Source: Echinometra lucunter (taxonomy: Eukaryota > Echinodermata > Echinoidea > Camarodonta > Echinometridae). From it: a DNA stretch of 64,000 bases. Within the stretch, counting starts at the first letter, position 1; every line of letters starts with the position of its first letter. The position numbers and the translations under genes are program-made. The notes under the pieces were generated by a model. It was not told the origin of the DNA and searched no databases. It worked only from the letters and a program-made list of their open reading frames with translations. Below are positions 22,888-36,055 of this stretch, in pieces. The stretch spans positions 1,330,459 through 1,394,458 of the forward strand of contig CM057154.1 of NCBI GenBank assembly GCA_029962745.1, given 5' to 3'.

Positions 22888-24819
22888 ACCGCCTTTGACG
22901 CACCATCTGAGAGTAATATGGTACAAACAGTGACTCCAACCTGAACAGTGCAAATATTCGTTTCTATTACTGACGTATGCTCGTGGGCCTGATTAGCGCA
23001 AGTAATGACGCACTCGAATGACGCCTCATCCGTCCATGGCAATGAAATGTAAATTACAAAAAAAAAAAAAAATAGCTTGGACGTACGGAGCTTTTAAAAA
23101 TAGAAAATTCCTCACGATTTCATGTCATTTTGTTACCCTTTAAAGCTGAGAAACAATGATAAAGGCCTATGGCATTGGTCCAACAGAGAATGGTAGAAAT
23201 CTTCATTCAGTTCGCCCACGTCTTATTAACCCAGGTGCAGTCATGTATACCCACGACTGAAAGGACTTTCCTGCGTGCTTTCAGCGTCTCATGTCCGCGC
23301 AAACGAGATGTAATCTCGAATGCACTATTACCTGCGCTAATCCGGCATGTTGAGACAATTAGCTCATATACCAGTAATTCAATGCAATGTTTGCAATGTG
23401 GTTTTTCTTTCACTCGCCTTTGGTCGGAAGTCACTCTCACATCATTTCTGAAGACCAATTCAGTCTCTGACGCAGTAGTATGTCAACACATAGTATGCAA
23501 CAGGCATTACCAATTATTCACCTTAAGGTGTTTCTCTGCATCTGCATTCGAAGAGCATGATCGAAACGCCACTCAATTTTAGACGGGAATTCTCGACTAA
23601 TGTTGTCGCTTGTATGTGCCATGTTACGAAATATTGATCATATATGCATGACTTCATCTACACGCATCTTTTCTCACGCATGTATTTTTTCCTTCCTCTA
23701 TTTTTCCCGCGATCTTTCGCCAAGTTGCAATCACAGTGTGGGGTTTCGGTGTCCCCAGCATCTCCATCAAATCCCTCGCCTTCCCTGGCTGCCGCCAAAA
23801 GAGCGACTGGGAAACAAAAAACCGTTTGCAGTGGAACTTAGTCGCTGTTCTGCCGCCCTCCCGTCTGCCGCAGCCTTAAACGGCCTCCCCACTGGCGCCA
23901 GTAGGATGCCGACTAGCATGCAACGAACCACAGAACATATACCCCCAATCCATACATACACACATACATCCTTATAGCCTCCTTGCTGAAAGGTGCCAAA
24001 GAGACTCTCTGAGGCTTCCTTACCTCTTTCACTCTTTTCGACGGTAGTCTCATTTTAAAGCAACTCTTAAAAGTCAGAATGGAGGGTTTAGTCAAAATGA
24101 AAAGCTATAAATATAAATCACGCGGCTGAAGAGAAAAAGAGGATGTGTCTTCATTAAGTAGTTTGATAAGCGTGTGGTTTTATATTGTCCTATTTTCCTC
24201 CGTACTGTTTTAACTTTCAGGGTATTCTCATTTAGAAACTTTTTTCCTTGAAAACATAAATGACAGTATGGTCAAAACAAAGAAACCTTCGAAAAAAGAA
24301 AATCAACCTTATGACATGGTCTTTGTATCATTACCCGTTGAAAATGTACGAAAATAACAATGTATGTGCGAAATCCATAATGGATTCTACAGGCCGTACA
24401 GTAGGGATTTAAATTTGCCCTTGAGTTAATTCTTCGAAAGTTTTGCTACATTGATAATATATAACTTATTAATATTGTTAGTTGATTATTTTTTTTATTT
24501 TTAGTAAATTGAAACAGAATATATGCCCTGAATCTTTTGATCCTTTTGATAATTTTTTTTTTCTCCTGGTTACACTTACTTCCAGGTTCAACTTTTGAAA
24601 ACACGCTTACATTCAGAGTCTGCTTGTCGCTTTAAATCCCAGGATGTAGTTGGTTTACGACAAAATAATCACTGATAATGCGACTCCTGATATTACAAAC
24701 CAGAGACAGATGTTGCCTTGGAAGTATAGGCCTACCTATAGGAAAGAGTTACATTCGAATTTCTGTTCATATTTTCTGCTTGAGGATGTTTATTCTCAAT
24801 TCTCAGAGAGAAAAAAGGT
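22888..24819. other. Unique CpG-rich stretch without a recognised gene
   Basis: Open frames at 23169-23582 (137 codons) and 23600-23977 (125 codons), both plus strand, show no recognisable domain, and other frames are open in the same area. I cannot support a gene here. Confidence 0.4.
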
Positions 24820-24950
24820 AATAGCGATGATGATGATGATGAGGAGGATGATGATAATGATAATAATAATGATAATGAAGATAATAATAATAATAGTAAT
24901 AATAATGATTATCGATAATAATAAAAAAATGTGATGATAATAATGATAAT
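24820..24950. repeat. (ATG)n/(AAT)n microsatellite
   Basis: Imperfect ATGATG, GATAAT and AATAAT trinucleotide repeats. Confidence 0.85.
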
Positions 24951-26764
24951 AATGACATAAGACCTACATTATTTCTTTTCCTTTAATTTAATCTGGCGCA
25001 TGTCGCATTACTGTATATCGCCAAAATAAGGTCCACTGTCGTTTTGAATATGTGCTTCTTTGTAAGCCATTTTCTGTGACGATAGGTGTAAACATTTTAC
25101 CAACGTCTACGCTCAGGAAAGTATGTATTCGCTAACCTGTATTTTAGTGGAGTATCCATAGTGATATATCAACCAACTTTAAATTATCCCTTTCCATCTT
25201 ACCTATATCTAGTCGCACTCATCGTTAATATATTTCAGCCAATAAACATTATGCAACTCGATGACATACGAGAGTTCATGCCCCACTTTATTCGGAGACA
25301 ATATACATCCGAGCCTGAGGATAAACAAACTTCATCTTTACATCGGCAAGATATGAGAGCTAGCTCGTAAATAAACAACCTCAAAATGTATCGATTTCGA
25401 GCAGGCCGAGGAGATATCGCCTGCACTATCGTACGCCTCATGTCAGGGCAGTTTTTATTTTGGCGCGTTCGTGACTTGTGGTCAGTTTAGTGAAACCGAC
25501 GAAGTCTTGACCTAGCAAGTCTATGTAGCTAGGAGAACGAGACTTCAACATGCTCCCTAAAGGCGGTGTTCACAAAACGGTACCTAATGCTGTTATGACG
25601 ACTTTGAATTTTGCATACTTGCCCTATTTTGCTTCTCGGTATGCGTTTATCATTTCGAACTAATAATAACAACGGTATCAATAAAATGTGTTATGACTTG
25701 TAACACAATTGAAAACGACTGCAGTGGATTTCTTACATAATTGTACATAGGAAAATCCAGAGAATAAGCACTAGTAACTCGTTTTTACCTGAAGTTAATA
25801 CAAATGGAGGGCTTACTGAAGAGCATAGTTATAATCAACTCACAATATATTTAGGTCTTCATGTCTTGCAGATCTTGTTCGAGTATTTTTTAACTATGTG
25901 ATTTGTAAACATTTATGGGTGATCAAGATAATTATTTTTAAAGATAACTGTGTATACCTTTAATGCATCTAGAAACAGCAATACATTCTGAAACTTTCTG
26001 ACAGCTAGCGCACACAGGATTTGATAATGATATTTTCCCCTATTATTTTTCTTATACACTGTACTTGCGACGATATTTTTGTAACATGATTCCTGACAAT
26101 TTTCAAATCAATGTAATTCATTTACTTGAAATGAAGATTAGAAAAAAACATTTTCGTAGTCCCTTTTAGGGTCACAAACAAAACAAGAAAAATATCCTGG
26201 CAATAATTGCACGAGCCAAGTTCTTCATGAGTACGTCGCGTTTGGTAATGGAAGATACCTTCAGCTGGGCCCGCCTTTCCCGCTTGCTTCGGCGCCATGT
26301 CGTCGGCATCCACCCCTCGACAGCCGACCAACTGAATAATCGTACTACAAGCCCGAAGCAACGGTTTAATCTGCCTCAAAATCTCTCAAAATATCTCGCC
26401 TTCATTTACATGTTTTTAAATGCACGGCACAATGTGAAAAATATAAAATAAGGGCCCCCGAGTGAAGGTGTCTTGATCCTGTATTGTGTTGAAGACAGAA
26501 AGCCTATTCCTAGTCGGGGGTGGACTCTACAAGGAGATAGATGTACATCTGAAGAAGGGATTCACTCTAAATGGGGCAATAGATACTGAGTATCAAGGAC
26601 AAAATGGTCTTCACAGAGTGGGAAAAAGAAAAGCAAAATAACAGTAAGCGAAATAACAGATAATTGAACTAATTAAAGAAAGTTTAGTTAAGAAAAAGGG
26701 GTGACTTGAAAAAAATTGATAGGGAATGTCGTCAGAGAGGTGGAGTTAAAGGGCTTGGTATAAA
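24951..26764. other. Unique stretch without a recognised gene
   Basis: No protein motif, RNA gene or repeat family recognised. Only short open frames (under 90 codons). Confidence 0.45.
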
Positions 26765-27124
26765 AATAATAATAATAATATTCTGGATTTATATAGCGCC
26801 TAATACATCTCCAAGAGAGTCTCTAAGCGCTTTACAGACATATTATTACCCCGGTCATCGGATTCAGGCTTGCCCGCATACAATGTATGCACCTTCTCCA
26901 CTCCCTAGGGAGCATTCCAGCCAGGCGCCTTTTGCAGGCGCACACAATGCTAAACAAATCACAATGACTTTCGCATCCTACCGGGTACCCACTTAACACC
27001 TGGGTGGAGAGTGGCAAATGTAGATTCATATCTTGCCAAAGGACATTAGTGCCGCGCCGGGATTTGAACTCGGACCACGAGATCTACAGTCCGGTGACAT
27101 ATCCACTAGACCACGACACCTCTA
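26765..27124 (-). mobile_element. tRNA-derived SINE (family 1), near full length
   Basis: Read on the minus strand it starts with a tRNA-like head. The A-box-like segment is GTGGTCTAGTGG and the B-box-like segment is CCGAGTTCAAATCCCGGC. The body contains GGCACTAATG, CCACTCTCCACCCAGGTG and TAAGTGGGTACCCGG, and the 3' end has GGCGCTATATAAATCC followed by ATT repeats. This is the pol III-type SINE layout: tRNA head, unrelated body, simple tail. Fragments of the same family are at 9091, 17345, 42621 and 45567. No flanking duplication is visible. Confidence 0.8.
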
Positions 27125-27479
27125 AGGGGTGTAACCTATGGGTGTAACATCCCCCCATTTAAACTTTCCCCTCTTCAAATTTGGTATTTTGCTACCCTTA
27201 TTGGAAACTCCGAACTTCTGATGATTTGGGTTCGGCAACACCCTCCCCTTCAAAAGGGTGTAGTGAGGCCCCTAACGCAGTGCTTTCTAATAGGCATTAA
27301 CAGAAGAAGAAGGGTTTCGACTCTGATGGATATATACGAAAGAATTAAGAGAGGAGGGGGGGGGGTGTTATGATGTGTAAGGGGGCATAATACTGAGACA
27401 AGAAGATTTCAGGGTGATACCAGTTCACGCAGATGTGTTAAATGACAGAAATAACAATATGGTACAGTCTTTCAGCATG
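27125..27479. other. Unique stretch with a G run
   Basis: A G run of about 12 at 27356-27367. No gene recognised. Confidence 0.45.
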
Positions 27480-28383
27480 TCCAGAGCTCCATGGCAAGGC
27501 AGAAGCATCTCAAGGAACATTATCTTTGTTAAGGGGTTGCCAATCAGGTCTTAAAATTAAGTCGATGTCACCTCGAGAAAGACCTTTTCGTCCAAAGTAT
27601 GGTAAGCACCGTCTCCAACAAAAGACAGTAGCATTTGAGACATCAGAGAACACTTCTTTGTTACAGGGTAGACAACCACTCCCTGCAATTCAAAACAGTG
27701 GCATCCAAGGAACACTTCATGGTCACAGGGTCAAAAATTATCTAGAAAAACATATTCAGTATCGCAAATCATTGGGTATACCTCTTTAGCAGATGTTTCT
27801 TTAATCACGCCATTATTTAGCATGGGTTGGTCATAGATGCTATCCCAGCCAAAAAGTGGCTTTTCAGGGAGAACCCTTTTGATATAGGTTCGTCGTCAAT
27901 GTCCATCAACTCGAGATATTGGCATGTCAAAGAATACCTCTTCGTCCCAAGATCGTTCAAGCACGCCCTTAAATTCAAGACACTGAAATTTTGAAGATCA
28001 TCCTTTCGTCACAGGGTCACCACATACTCCCCGAAACGCGAGGCCGTGGTATCTGTATGAACATGGCTTCGACAGGGAGTCAGCAACATGTCCGTTCAAC
28101 CGAGATAGGTACAACTCAGGGAACAGGACTTCCTTCCAGGGTCGTGAACAACGCCTTTAAGGCAAGACAGGAGCAGTTTTAGCTACACCTCTTGTGCATA
28201 GGATTGTCACTCATTCCCTTCAATGCAAAATAGTTCACCCCTTGTTTAGAGTCGTCAACCACGACCTACAAAGAAAGCAAGTCCCTAGTTTTGTGAGGAA
28301 CACTTCTTCTCCGCAGCCAGCGTCGTCAACTACGCCCTCCGAGTGAGACAGGACATCCCACATGTCTCAAGGGCAATGTTGCG
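27480..28383. repeat. Degenerate ~62-bp-period tandem array
   Basis: A GAACACTTC-like phrase recurs at about 27515, 27577, 27648, 27710, 27772, 27871, 27932, 27996, 28059, 28121, 28182, 28236 and 28298. Most intervals are 61-64 bp. Between phrases each unit tends to carry CACAGGGTCGTCAACCAC, then CCCTTAAATTCAAGACAG and GGCATCTCAAG. Roughly 14 heavily diverged units are present. 62 is not a multiple of 3 and the frames at 27442-27789 and 27991-28182 cover only part of the array, so a coding origin is unlikely. Confidence 0.75.
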
Positions 28384-30689
28384 TTAGCATTGTAATGATG
28401 TGCATCATTATAGAAGCACATGATCATTTTGCTATACAAGTAAGCAATATATTCCAACATCTGAACCTTTTGTTTATGACAGGATAATCAAACCGTTAAA
28501 TCTTTCCTTTAAACGAATTCTTACCCGCTCATTCCGTTCTAGTATGTCTTTATGAATACTTTGTAACCCGAGACATTAATATTTTCAGTCTTTCCTAAAT
28601 GCTCCCATACGTTAGGCTTAATATGCCCAAGTGGTAACGAAACATATATCTTTGAAGGCATGACACTAAAATTTCAGTGAACCACATAAAGTTATTTCTA
28701 GACAATATTGTTTAATCAGCAGGCACAATAATGGTCTAATGCTTTGTATGGTCCAACTAACTAACTTCAGCGTCGTCGCGATAATTCGCCGAACATTTCG
28801 ATTTTCTTGGGTGGAACGGCAACCGTCAGTTTTAACGACGTCTAATTAGCCCAAGGACGAGGGAGCCAGACCTACTTTAACACACTCTTTCCTCATCAAA
28901 ATCGAACAAACGTCTTTTCCAAAAAGCCAAGTTGACGCAATTACTGTCACATAGAAATTGAAACTAATCTGTACTCGCGAACAAAGTGGGTACCGGGCTA
29001 CTGGAAAACATTACATCATTTGCAGGTTTTGCCTACTAAGTTCAAAACAGAACTGGAATTTTTAACGTCCATGAGTATCTAACCTGCAATGGCTCTGGTA
29101 ATTTTGCAGTGGAGAAAGATATTATTTTGTTTCGTCAAAATAAGGTTATTAGTGAAGTCTAACTGCGTACGAATTACTTTCTTCCAACCGTTTTCTAATG
29201 AGCCCCTTGCAAGATGAAACAGCAATGATGTCTATGCGTTCATTGTGCACTCGCTATGATTTGTACAAAACATCTGTTTGAATATTCTAACTGATGGAAA
29301 ATGTCGGATGTGAGGGATGATAAAGTAACAGCTGGAAACATAATAGAGAAAATGCTGCTAATTGACTGTCTTACGTGATGATTTGTATGCCCTAATTGGC
29401 AATTATACAGATGTAGAAATGGAAAAACAATACAAACCGAGTTCTTAACAGGTCCCTTTTCTCTATCAGTTTTGCTCTGCTTGACTTTATGTGGAACACT
29501 TTTAAGGGATAACTAATACATTGCGGAATGTTCATTTGTTATAGTTTCTTTTTTTATGAGCCCTTCTCATTTTGAGAATAATTTGATTTTCAGGGTTGCA
29601 AAATGTTGCAATTATTTTGATCTATGTTAGGAATGTGCCTGATTTGTTATCGTTTGTGAAATAACTTGAAGCAAGTACAAGTAATGAGCCAGTAACAACC
29701 TAAACATGTATTGTCCTTTATTTCCCAAGAACATTAAATCAATAGCCCACCGTAGCATATAAAGCGGACTACGTAGACTTAACTAATTACATGGGGTGCC
29801 TTATTTGGGCATTCGAACAAGCTTTATTATTTCTCCAAGCGTAATCTTGACATTACACTAAAAATCACGAAATTTCATCACTCCAAAACGGGCATATTGT
29901 GAGTGCACCCATCTTCACACAACACAGGTAAAATACACATCTGTATCCAGCAGCCCTTAATTTCTGTTTTAAAAAAAGATGGATGAAAATAAAATATTAA
30001 ATGAATTAGCAGTTTGCTTACACTGCAGAGTCTCTTCCGTCAAATACTGGTAGACACCATGATATTACTTTATGAAGGTGGTATGTTTTGCTGAGCAGCC
30101 CCAAATACTCCCTCCCGCTTAACCCCTCGCCGAACATGGCTACTTGTTGTTAAATTGGTAATGTCTAGTTTGCTCTGCTGTTTTCTAGAATATGCCTTCC
30201 GCATGAAGTCGAAATTCGAGTTCAGAAGACCGGCAGGAAAAAAAAGAAGAAATCACGGTATTAAACTTGATGGATTGCGATCTAGTCAACATTGCAGTAG
30301 ACTGATATCAGATTACCATATTACAGTATAAAACAGGAATAAACCCTGATCGGTATGTTATTAGAGAAACCGCTTTTCTAAAGCTTTTAATAGCGTCAAT
30401 GTTGGACGTTATTTCCTTCTGATATATAATCTCAACTCTCTTTTCTCCTCCTTTTCTTCTGGGCAGCCAGACAAGAAGTTATTCAGCCAAAAATCGCTTC
30501 AATTGTGAATCTGTTTCCCACTTAATGCACGCAGTCATTCGTTTTAATCTAATAGCGCCGTGTATTGTTACGGACATATCTCGATTGAATTGTATTGTTT
30601 TTCTTTGTAGAAAACAGGTCACCCGTGACAAAAACGAACTATATATTCAATTTGAAAATACATTAATGGCTTTTAGACCACGCATGTCC
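28384..30689. other. Unique CpG-normal stretch without a recognised gene
   Basis: No long open frame, RNA gene or repeat family recognised. CpG is not depleted: about 37 in 28501-29500 by hand count. Confidence 0.45.
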
Positions 30690-30754
30690 ATTAAAGAGAG
30701 AAAATATGAGAGAGAGAGGGAGGAGTGGGATAGTCATGATAGTGGGGAAAGGGA

Positions 30755-30794
<40 letters not shown>

Positions 30795-30835
30795 CCAAGA
30801 GAGATCAACATAGAGTCAGAGGGAATAGAAAGGAA
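30690..30835 (+). repeat. (GA)n-rich tract
   Basis: GA dinucleotide core at about 30750-30793 with purine-rich flanks. The 168-codon frame over it is mostly Arg-Glu repeat. Confidence 0.85.
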
Positions 30836-32550
30836 GGGAAATAAAAGAATTTTTAAAGGGTTTTGCTTTTATGGAAATGAAGGAGGCGACAGTGTAAAGT
30901 TAAAGATATCCATGTCAAAGGTGTATTTATATTCTGGATCTGGAATGCTGCTCAATTTCAGTTCATTTACAGTCCTAATTTTCAGTTTGGATTTCTGCTC
31001 GACCTCTAAAGCCAACAATATTGCACCCTAAAATAATCCTACCATGCAACAGAAGCTTGTGTATGTATATGACTCGCTGTTTAACTGGGTCTTCGAGTAC
31101 CTCTCACAGAAAGCTCTCTTAGGACACACAATAACGTAACTTCTTGCAGCATCCTAAATGAGGTATCGATTTGCGCGACAATGTCAGGTATCGGTTCTTC
31201 TTAATGACGCCGCGTAGCTGTGAAGGAAGTGTCCGTTCTAATCGCTCTGGCGCGCTTCTCCATGAACCACATGACCTAAAGGTGTCACTCTTAGATAATC
31301 ACGTGATCGATAGCGTACAAGGTGTGTCAAGAAATTGCCCCCGTTCGGTTTATCTTTCGATTACAATCAAATTACAAGTGGAGAAGGGAAGGAGATACTG
31401 AGAAACCGTAGAATGAATGGCGTGGTGTCTATTCCCCCGGCTAATGCAACCTAACAGATTGATTGGTGTGAAACTACGTGGTTTACATCCTTTAAAGGGA
31501 ATTGAGAAATGATGCCCTCCATTACTTCCCCGATGATGGTCAGAAACACCATCAAGAAGGAGTCAGATTGAAATAAACGTCTCTCCCCCTACCCCCTTTA
31601 CCTTCCAATTGCTATCTTTTCATTCCCCATGATTTTTATAAGGCCGTTTTATATCTTACTTACAAAATGGAAATATGTACAAGTGAAGGATTAATAATTT
31701 TATTATTATTATTATTTATTTATTACTATCATTATTTTTATATATTGGTATATAAAATGACTTATTAGCAGCTGTATAAGATATTGACATTTTTAGGTCA
31801 TATTTCAAATATGGAATACAGTTTAATAGTATTGTGATAGAACAAATTTCAAAATAAGGTATTTACCCCTTTTAGGAACTCTTGTCCCATAGTCACAATA
31901 TTATTATGTCATCATGATCATATATTATTTTCTACGTCTACCTTATTTAAGAAAAAAAACCACGAAATTTTCGTTTTATTGTGTGCCTTTTCTGTTTAAT
32001 TTACTTTTGTTTTTCTAAGAACATACCTTAAGCGGAAGCTATCTACGAATATACATTATGTCAGTGATGGTAATTCTGAATTGCAGACTACCCATTATGA
32101 TAAGGCGGGCTATACATTTCAACATTAATTTTGTGTTGTCTCGACTGCCCCGAAGATAATGTTATCATTTCATCCACAGGCAATGAAATTGTGTTTGAAG
32201 AAAAGGAAAGTGGCGAAGTGATGATGACGACAAATGCAGTCAACTCATCTCAACTTTTAAAATATCGCCTCCGCCGTCAAAAGTTACTTTGAAAATAGAG
32301 AATGCCCGCAAGTGCATGAACACACAACGGAGTTTCACTTTCAGCCTGCAAGTTTGACCTTTCGAAACGAAACCTAGAGTTGCAAGAGCAACAAACACGA
32401 CGAAACACATTTCTAATCATTTCAGTCGTGCCCCCTCATAGCCATGCATGTCCAATTAACATAACATGACCAGAAATGACTTAAAACCTACTTTCAACAT
32501 CAGGCAACATTCGAAGTTTCGGTCATAATTTTTTGCGATGCGATGTGTGT
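30836..32550. other. Unique stretch without a recognised gene
   Basis: Nothing recognised apart from an ATT-rich patch at about 31690-31750. Confidence 0.45.
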
Positions 32551-32615
32551 GGGTGCATGTGTGTGCGAAAATGAGTGTGCGTGTGCGTAAATGTGTATTG
32601 TGTGTGTGTGTATCG
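32550..32615. repeat. Cryptic (GT)n-rich stretch
   Basis: Interrupted GT/GTGC repeats with no perfect long run. Confidence 0.7.
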
Positions 32616-32984
32616 GTAGAGGGTTTGTTTTGGTTAGCTTGTCTTACATGAGTCCTGGGTGCGATACGCGTCCCATTGAGGAAACTCGGCTTTCACTCTC
32701 GTGTTGATGTGCGATACTTCTACATCTACTGCTGTAAGCGTGTGTGGCGCCAATCGACTAGTCTCGTCGACCAGACCCTTCACGAGGAGCGAGTTCCATG
32801 ATGAATTTCATGTCATGGTTGAAGTCTTTTAAATGTGTGTATGTGTACTGATACTTTCCAGGTTTTCCAGGTTACAAGTATGAAACTCTAATGATTATCA
32901 TATTGTTCTTTGAGAAATAATCTTTTTTTTTTTTGCAGCTTAAGACTGTAATACGTCTTTTTCTTTTAAATCTGAACAGCTTAA

Positions 32985-32988
32985 CACA

Positions 32989-33043
<55 letters not shown>

Positions 33044-33065
33044 TATATATATATACACACACACG
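32985..33065. repeat. (TA)n-(CA)n microsatellite
   Basis: Long TA dinucleotide run with one phase break, ending in a short CA run. It can extrude as a cruciform. Confidence 0.95.
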
Positions 33066-33362
33066 ATGCTTTGATAAGCATATGTCTAAAGCCGATGGCT
33101 TAATATTTATTTTGAGAAATAGCACCTGACTTCTTCACTGAATGTCAATTTAAAAAGAGAATGAAAGAGAGAGGGAGAAAGAGAACAGCCAAAACAAACA
33201 AAGAAACAAACAAACTAAAACAAAAATGAGACAAAACATAACATAACAAGAACCAAAACAAGAGGAGTTTCGACACTAATCAATATAAGTACATGGGTAT
33301 TATGCATACTAACAATGAGCCACTACTGGACGTCGATCGCAGAAACTGCATTAAACATTGCA

Positions 33363-33574
33363 TTAGGGGTGAATTTCAGAAGAAAGTGCATTTAGAGTGA
33401 GTTAAGAGTGAATCAAGAGTAAAAATTGTGATATTCACTCTTTCCTTACTCTTTTAGGGGTGACCTCAGTGATCACTCGAAATGTAATCACTGAGGTCAC
33501 CCTCAAAGAGTGAATATCACAATTTTTACTCTTAATTCACTCTAAATGCACTCTCTTCTGAAATTCACCCCTAA
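33363..33574. mobile_element. Foldback element (~212 bp hairpin)
   Basis: Perfect 20-bp ends, TTAGGGGTGAATTTCAGAAG and its reverse complement. Pairing continues through most of the element: AAAAATTGTGATATTCACTC on the left against GAGTGAATATCACAATTTTT on the right, and GGGTGACCTCAGTGAT against ATCACTGAGGTCACCC. Only a few bases remain as a central loop near 33480. There is no coding capacity. CA lies on both flanks, which is too short to call a target duplication. Confidence 0.8.
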
Positions 33575-33829
33575 CAGAATGAATGCGTTCCCTCTTTTTT
33601 TTTTTTTTTTTTTTTTTTTAAGAGAGCAGGTCAAGAGAGAGGTGTCAATCATTAGTCGCCGAAATTGCTGGGACTTGAGAAGACTGACATTTTGAAACTA
33701 TATGGAAAATAGTTCATTATATAAGAATGACAGTCAGGAGGGCTGATGACGATAGACTAGGCAGGATTGCTCTTGTGTCACATCAACCTTATTTGTAAGC
33801 AATCCTTTGAGCGCTACATCTAACAGGAA

Positions 33830-34095
33830 TTTTCTTCTTATTATTTTTCTTCTTCTTCTCCTTCTGCTACTCCTACTCCCTTTTTTCCTCCTCCTTCTTC
33901 TTCTTATTTTTCTTCTTCTTCTGCTTCTGCTATTCCTACTCCCTTTTTCCCTCCTTCTTCTTCCTCTTATCCTTCTTCTCCTCTTCCGAATTCTCATTTT
34001 TCTATTTCTCTCTTCCATCTCGCTCTATTTCTCCTTCTGGCTCATTATATATTTCCTTTTCGAGCCTTTTTTTTTTTTGGGGGGGGGGGGAGGTC
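33830..34095 (-). repeat. TTC-rich pyrimidine tract ending in T and G runs
   Basis: CTT/CTC repeats on the plus strand (polypurine on minus), then T and G homopolymers at about 34068-34090. Confidence 0.85.
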
Positions 34096-34646
34096 TTTTT
34101 CGAAAAACCTTGGTCTAATACTGTCAAACCGATGCAAAATCGACTCACGAAGTTCTTGGCCTCTGTTCTCACCGTTCAGTTACAAAAGGAAGCAACGTTA
34201 TAGAATGAATTTCTCGAAGAAACTGTGTCACTGTTTTATGTGTAAATCTATGTAGTTTCTTCCTTTTGTTATGTTATCCCGCAAAATTATAAGCAGAGGA
34301 CATGTTTTAGTGGTTTTTTTTTTTTTTTTTTTTTTGCTTGTCAACAATTTTTAGGCCAAATTTTAAGCCGAAAGCCCATCCTTTTCTATGCTTGTTTGCT
34401 TTGCTTTGCTTGACGTTTTAGAAAAGTATGACTGCATTTCCCATAATCTCAATTAAATTGTGGAAAAATATACTTGCCAATAAAAATGTTTGTAACCAAT
34501 AGTAAAGTTAATCTACGATTGCATATTTCACCTTTAGCTGATGTGATGTATAATGACTGAGAATCCCATTTGGTTTGCGACATTCAAGCCGTTCGTAAAG
34601 TCATCCATATAACTTTAGGAACAGCTTTATGAAACACCCCTTGGGG

Positions 34647-34798
34647 AGCGTTTCATGAAAGGACTTGTCGGGTGTTTTGTCCGACGAAGTCTGTTTTATC
34701 TGACAGTTGCCATAGTAACGATGCTTCTCAGCCAATCAAAATCAAGGAAAGATGTCAGATCTGACAACTTGTCAGACAACAAATGTTGATGAAACGCT
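34647..34798. mobile_element. Short MITE candidate with AGCGTTTCAT ends
   Basis: Left end AGCGTTTCATGAA and right end TTGATGAAACGCT are inverted repeats with one mismatch. Further inward GACTTGTC, GTCAGATCTGAC and GACAACTTGTC pair partially. About 150 bp, no coding capacity, no clear target duplication. Confidence 0.55.
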
Positions 34799-35869
34799 AC
34801 TCTGAAATCATTCTATAGCTTGCATAGGTCTAGACCATAATGTTGTGCGTTTTGCAGGTGTATGTGATATTCTTTGACTTTCTCTTGCACAGTACCGTCA
34901 TATCCCCCTTAAGGCGACAGTTTATCTGTTCTTGTTCCACAAGAATAAAGTAAAGATCAAACTTGCCATCACTATAGTGATGGACGCATTTTAGTAAATC
35001 CTGCCCAAATTACAACCAAGGCACTGCACTGGCAACTTTCAACTGTATGGCAATAATTAGCAATTTTCCCATGTCCCTCTATCTTTCAGTTTTATTTTGT
35101 CATTCTCCCTTTTTTCTATACTTCTCTGTCATTATCTTAAAAACTTCATTTTTAACAACAAAGCATGCAAAGGCCTACTGATTCTTTTTACACTGCAAAA
35201 ATTAATGACAACCATCATAGTGGAACTGAGTCAGATAAGCAAGGTCATTCCAAACATTGTGACATCTCCTAGGCAATAGCAAAGGACTATTTTGAATGTA
35301 GCTAGGGTGGATAACTACCCGAACATGTTATCTGTATTATTTGTTTAAACTTCTTTTGTAAACCGGGGACGATGATCCTTGTAATTTGACAAATCGCCCT
35401 CATCCCGAATTTCACAGAGCTACAGAGTCGTTTGACTATATTGATGTGGAGTTCTAGACGATTAACCTGCCGGTCATTAGAAAATGCTAATGACTGTGCA
35501 TTAGAACTTTCTAATCGTCGGTTATGGCTTAAGGGAAAAGTATATGGCGGGTCACATGTCCTCTTTCAACCAGTCATTTGATTTGGATCTACGTCATCAC
35601 TTTATGAAAGTTATTGTATATGTTATGTACATGTATTTTAAATTTGTATCTAGGGGCGTCGGGAGAGAGTGGGGTTGTTTGATGCCCCCCCCCCCCCCTC
35701 TGCTGATAGGAATGTTAGTCGAAAAATAAAGTGTGCAGGGGTAAGATATTTTTGCAAACAAAAGACAGAATGCGCGACAAACCAGCATTGGGATAGGAAG
35801 ATGTAAGGGGAGAGAAATGAGAAGAGGTGAAAGGGGCGAGCATGAAAGCGGAGAGACATAGTTTAAAAC
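34799..35869. other. Unique stretch without a recognised gene
   Basis: Contains a C run at about 35685-35697. No gene recognised. Confidence 0.45.
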
Positions 35870-35979
35870 AAGGAAAAGGTGGAGAGGGAGAGAAAGAAGG
35901 AATATGAGAAGGAAGAAAGAATTGGAGTGAGTAAGAGAGAGAAAGAAAGAGGAGGGAGCGTGGAGGAAAAAGAGAGTAC

Positions 35980-36055
<76 letters not shown>
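35870..36055 (+). repeat. Polypurine tract with long (AG)n
   Basis: (AG)n at about 35980-36048 within GA-rich sequence. Four overlapping ORFs in this area are CT/GA translations. Confidence 0.9.

Noticed and set aside
23169..23977. Two adjacent frames of 137 and 125 codons
   Set aside because: No known domain, and frames on the other strand are open over the same bases. Nothing distinguishes them from chance.
27480..28383. CRISPR-like or repeat-protein array
   Set aside because: The unit is ~62 bp throughout, with no conserved repeat and unique spacer pattern, in an animal genome; the period is not a multiple of 3 and stops interrupt every frame.
30525..31031. 168-codon frame
   Set aside because: A large part is Arg-Glu repeat from a GA microsatellite; the flanking parts show no domain.
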